The notes under the pieces: generated by a model
The model's input: only the letters and a program-made list of their open reading frames with translations
The model's database searches: none
What the model was told of the DNA's origin: nothing
NCBI RefSeq assembly: GCF_030652235.1
Contig: NZ_JAUSBA010000034.1
Coordinates: forward strand, 290,426 to 354,425
Direction: 5' to 3'
Length of the DNA stretch: 64,000 nt
DNA from: Cypionkella sp.
GTDB taxonomy: Bacteria > Pseudomonadota > Alphaproteobacteria > Rhodobacterales > Rhodobacteraceae
In this document: positions 63,978 through 64,000 of the stretch, in pieces
Layout of the letters: the number at the start of each line of letters is the position of its first letter
Position numbering within the stretch: the first letter of the stretch is position 1
Position numbers and translations under genes: made by a program

Positions 63978-64000
63978 CTCGTCCTCCTTGCTTCCAAAAT

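Overview
The window looks like chromosomal DNA of an alphaproteobacterium of the Rhodobacteraceae type. The supporting signs are high-GC coding sequence, densely overlapping operons, a Rhodobacter-style (TrgB-like) Nudix protein, two sugar/polyol ABC systems, and many IS3/IS5/IS481/IS66-like remnants. No taxonomic marker was searched, so this is inference.

Left core (1-20.5 kb). After the 3' part of a Nudix hydrolase gene comes a carbohydrate locus. On the minus strand lie a LacI-type regulator, a TIM-barrel sugar isomerase and a Gfo/Idh/MocA dehydrogenase. Divergent from them are an ABC importer (binding protein, two permeases, ATPase), a GH2 beta-mannosidase-like enzyme, and a second isomerase/dehydrogenase pair. 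Two palindromic operators, spaced two helical turns apart, lie between the arms. The layout suggests import of mannoside-type oligosaccharides, hydrolysis, then oxidation and isomerisation of the sugar. Next are a GH43 gene remnant, a GntR/FCD regulator with a class III aminotransferase, and a tightly overlapping cysK - MscS channel - AlaX-type editing operon that ends at tRNA-Ser(GGA).

Genomic island (about 20.56-54.41 kb). A tyrosine integrase lies just downstream of tRNA-Ser. The last 14 bp of the tRNA gene recur at 54399-54412, giving attL/attR and an island of about 33.9 kb. Its left part is a graveyard: a truncated helicase, IstB and IS110 fragments, and a frameshifted serine recombinase. 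The rest is mostly defence-like. A minus-strand group holds a WYL regulator, a HEPN-like protein, a broken adenine methyltransferase with a G8 tract, an ImmA/IrrE peptidase and an HNH nuclease. A plus-strand module joins a PD-(D/E)XK nuclease-like protein, an MBL/beta-CASP-like protein interrupted by an in-frame TAA, and a calcineurin-like phosphoesterase; I cannot match it to a named system. It is followed by McrBC (McrB carries an inserted PUA/EVE-like domain), an SbcCD-like phosphoesterase/SMC-type ATPase pair, a complete type I Zorya system (zorABCD) and a HipBA toxin-antitoxin pair next to the right end.

Right core (54.4-64 kb). A chimera of IS481 and large serine recombinase remnants abuts a ugpBAEC-like glycerol-3-phosphate importer. 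This operon ends in an endonuclease/exonuclease/phosphatase-family gene. The last 3 kb are nested, decayed insertion sequences. Two of them carry a double-hairpin palindromic element of about 41 bp, whose stems differ by compensatory changes. In one transposase the element is inserted in frame.
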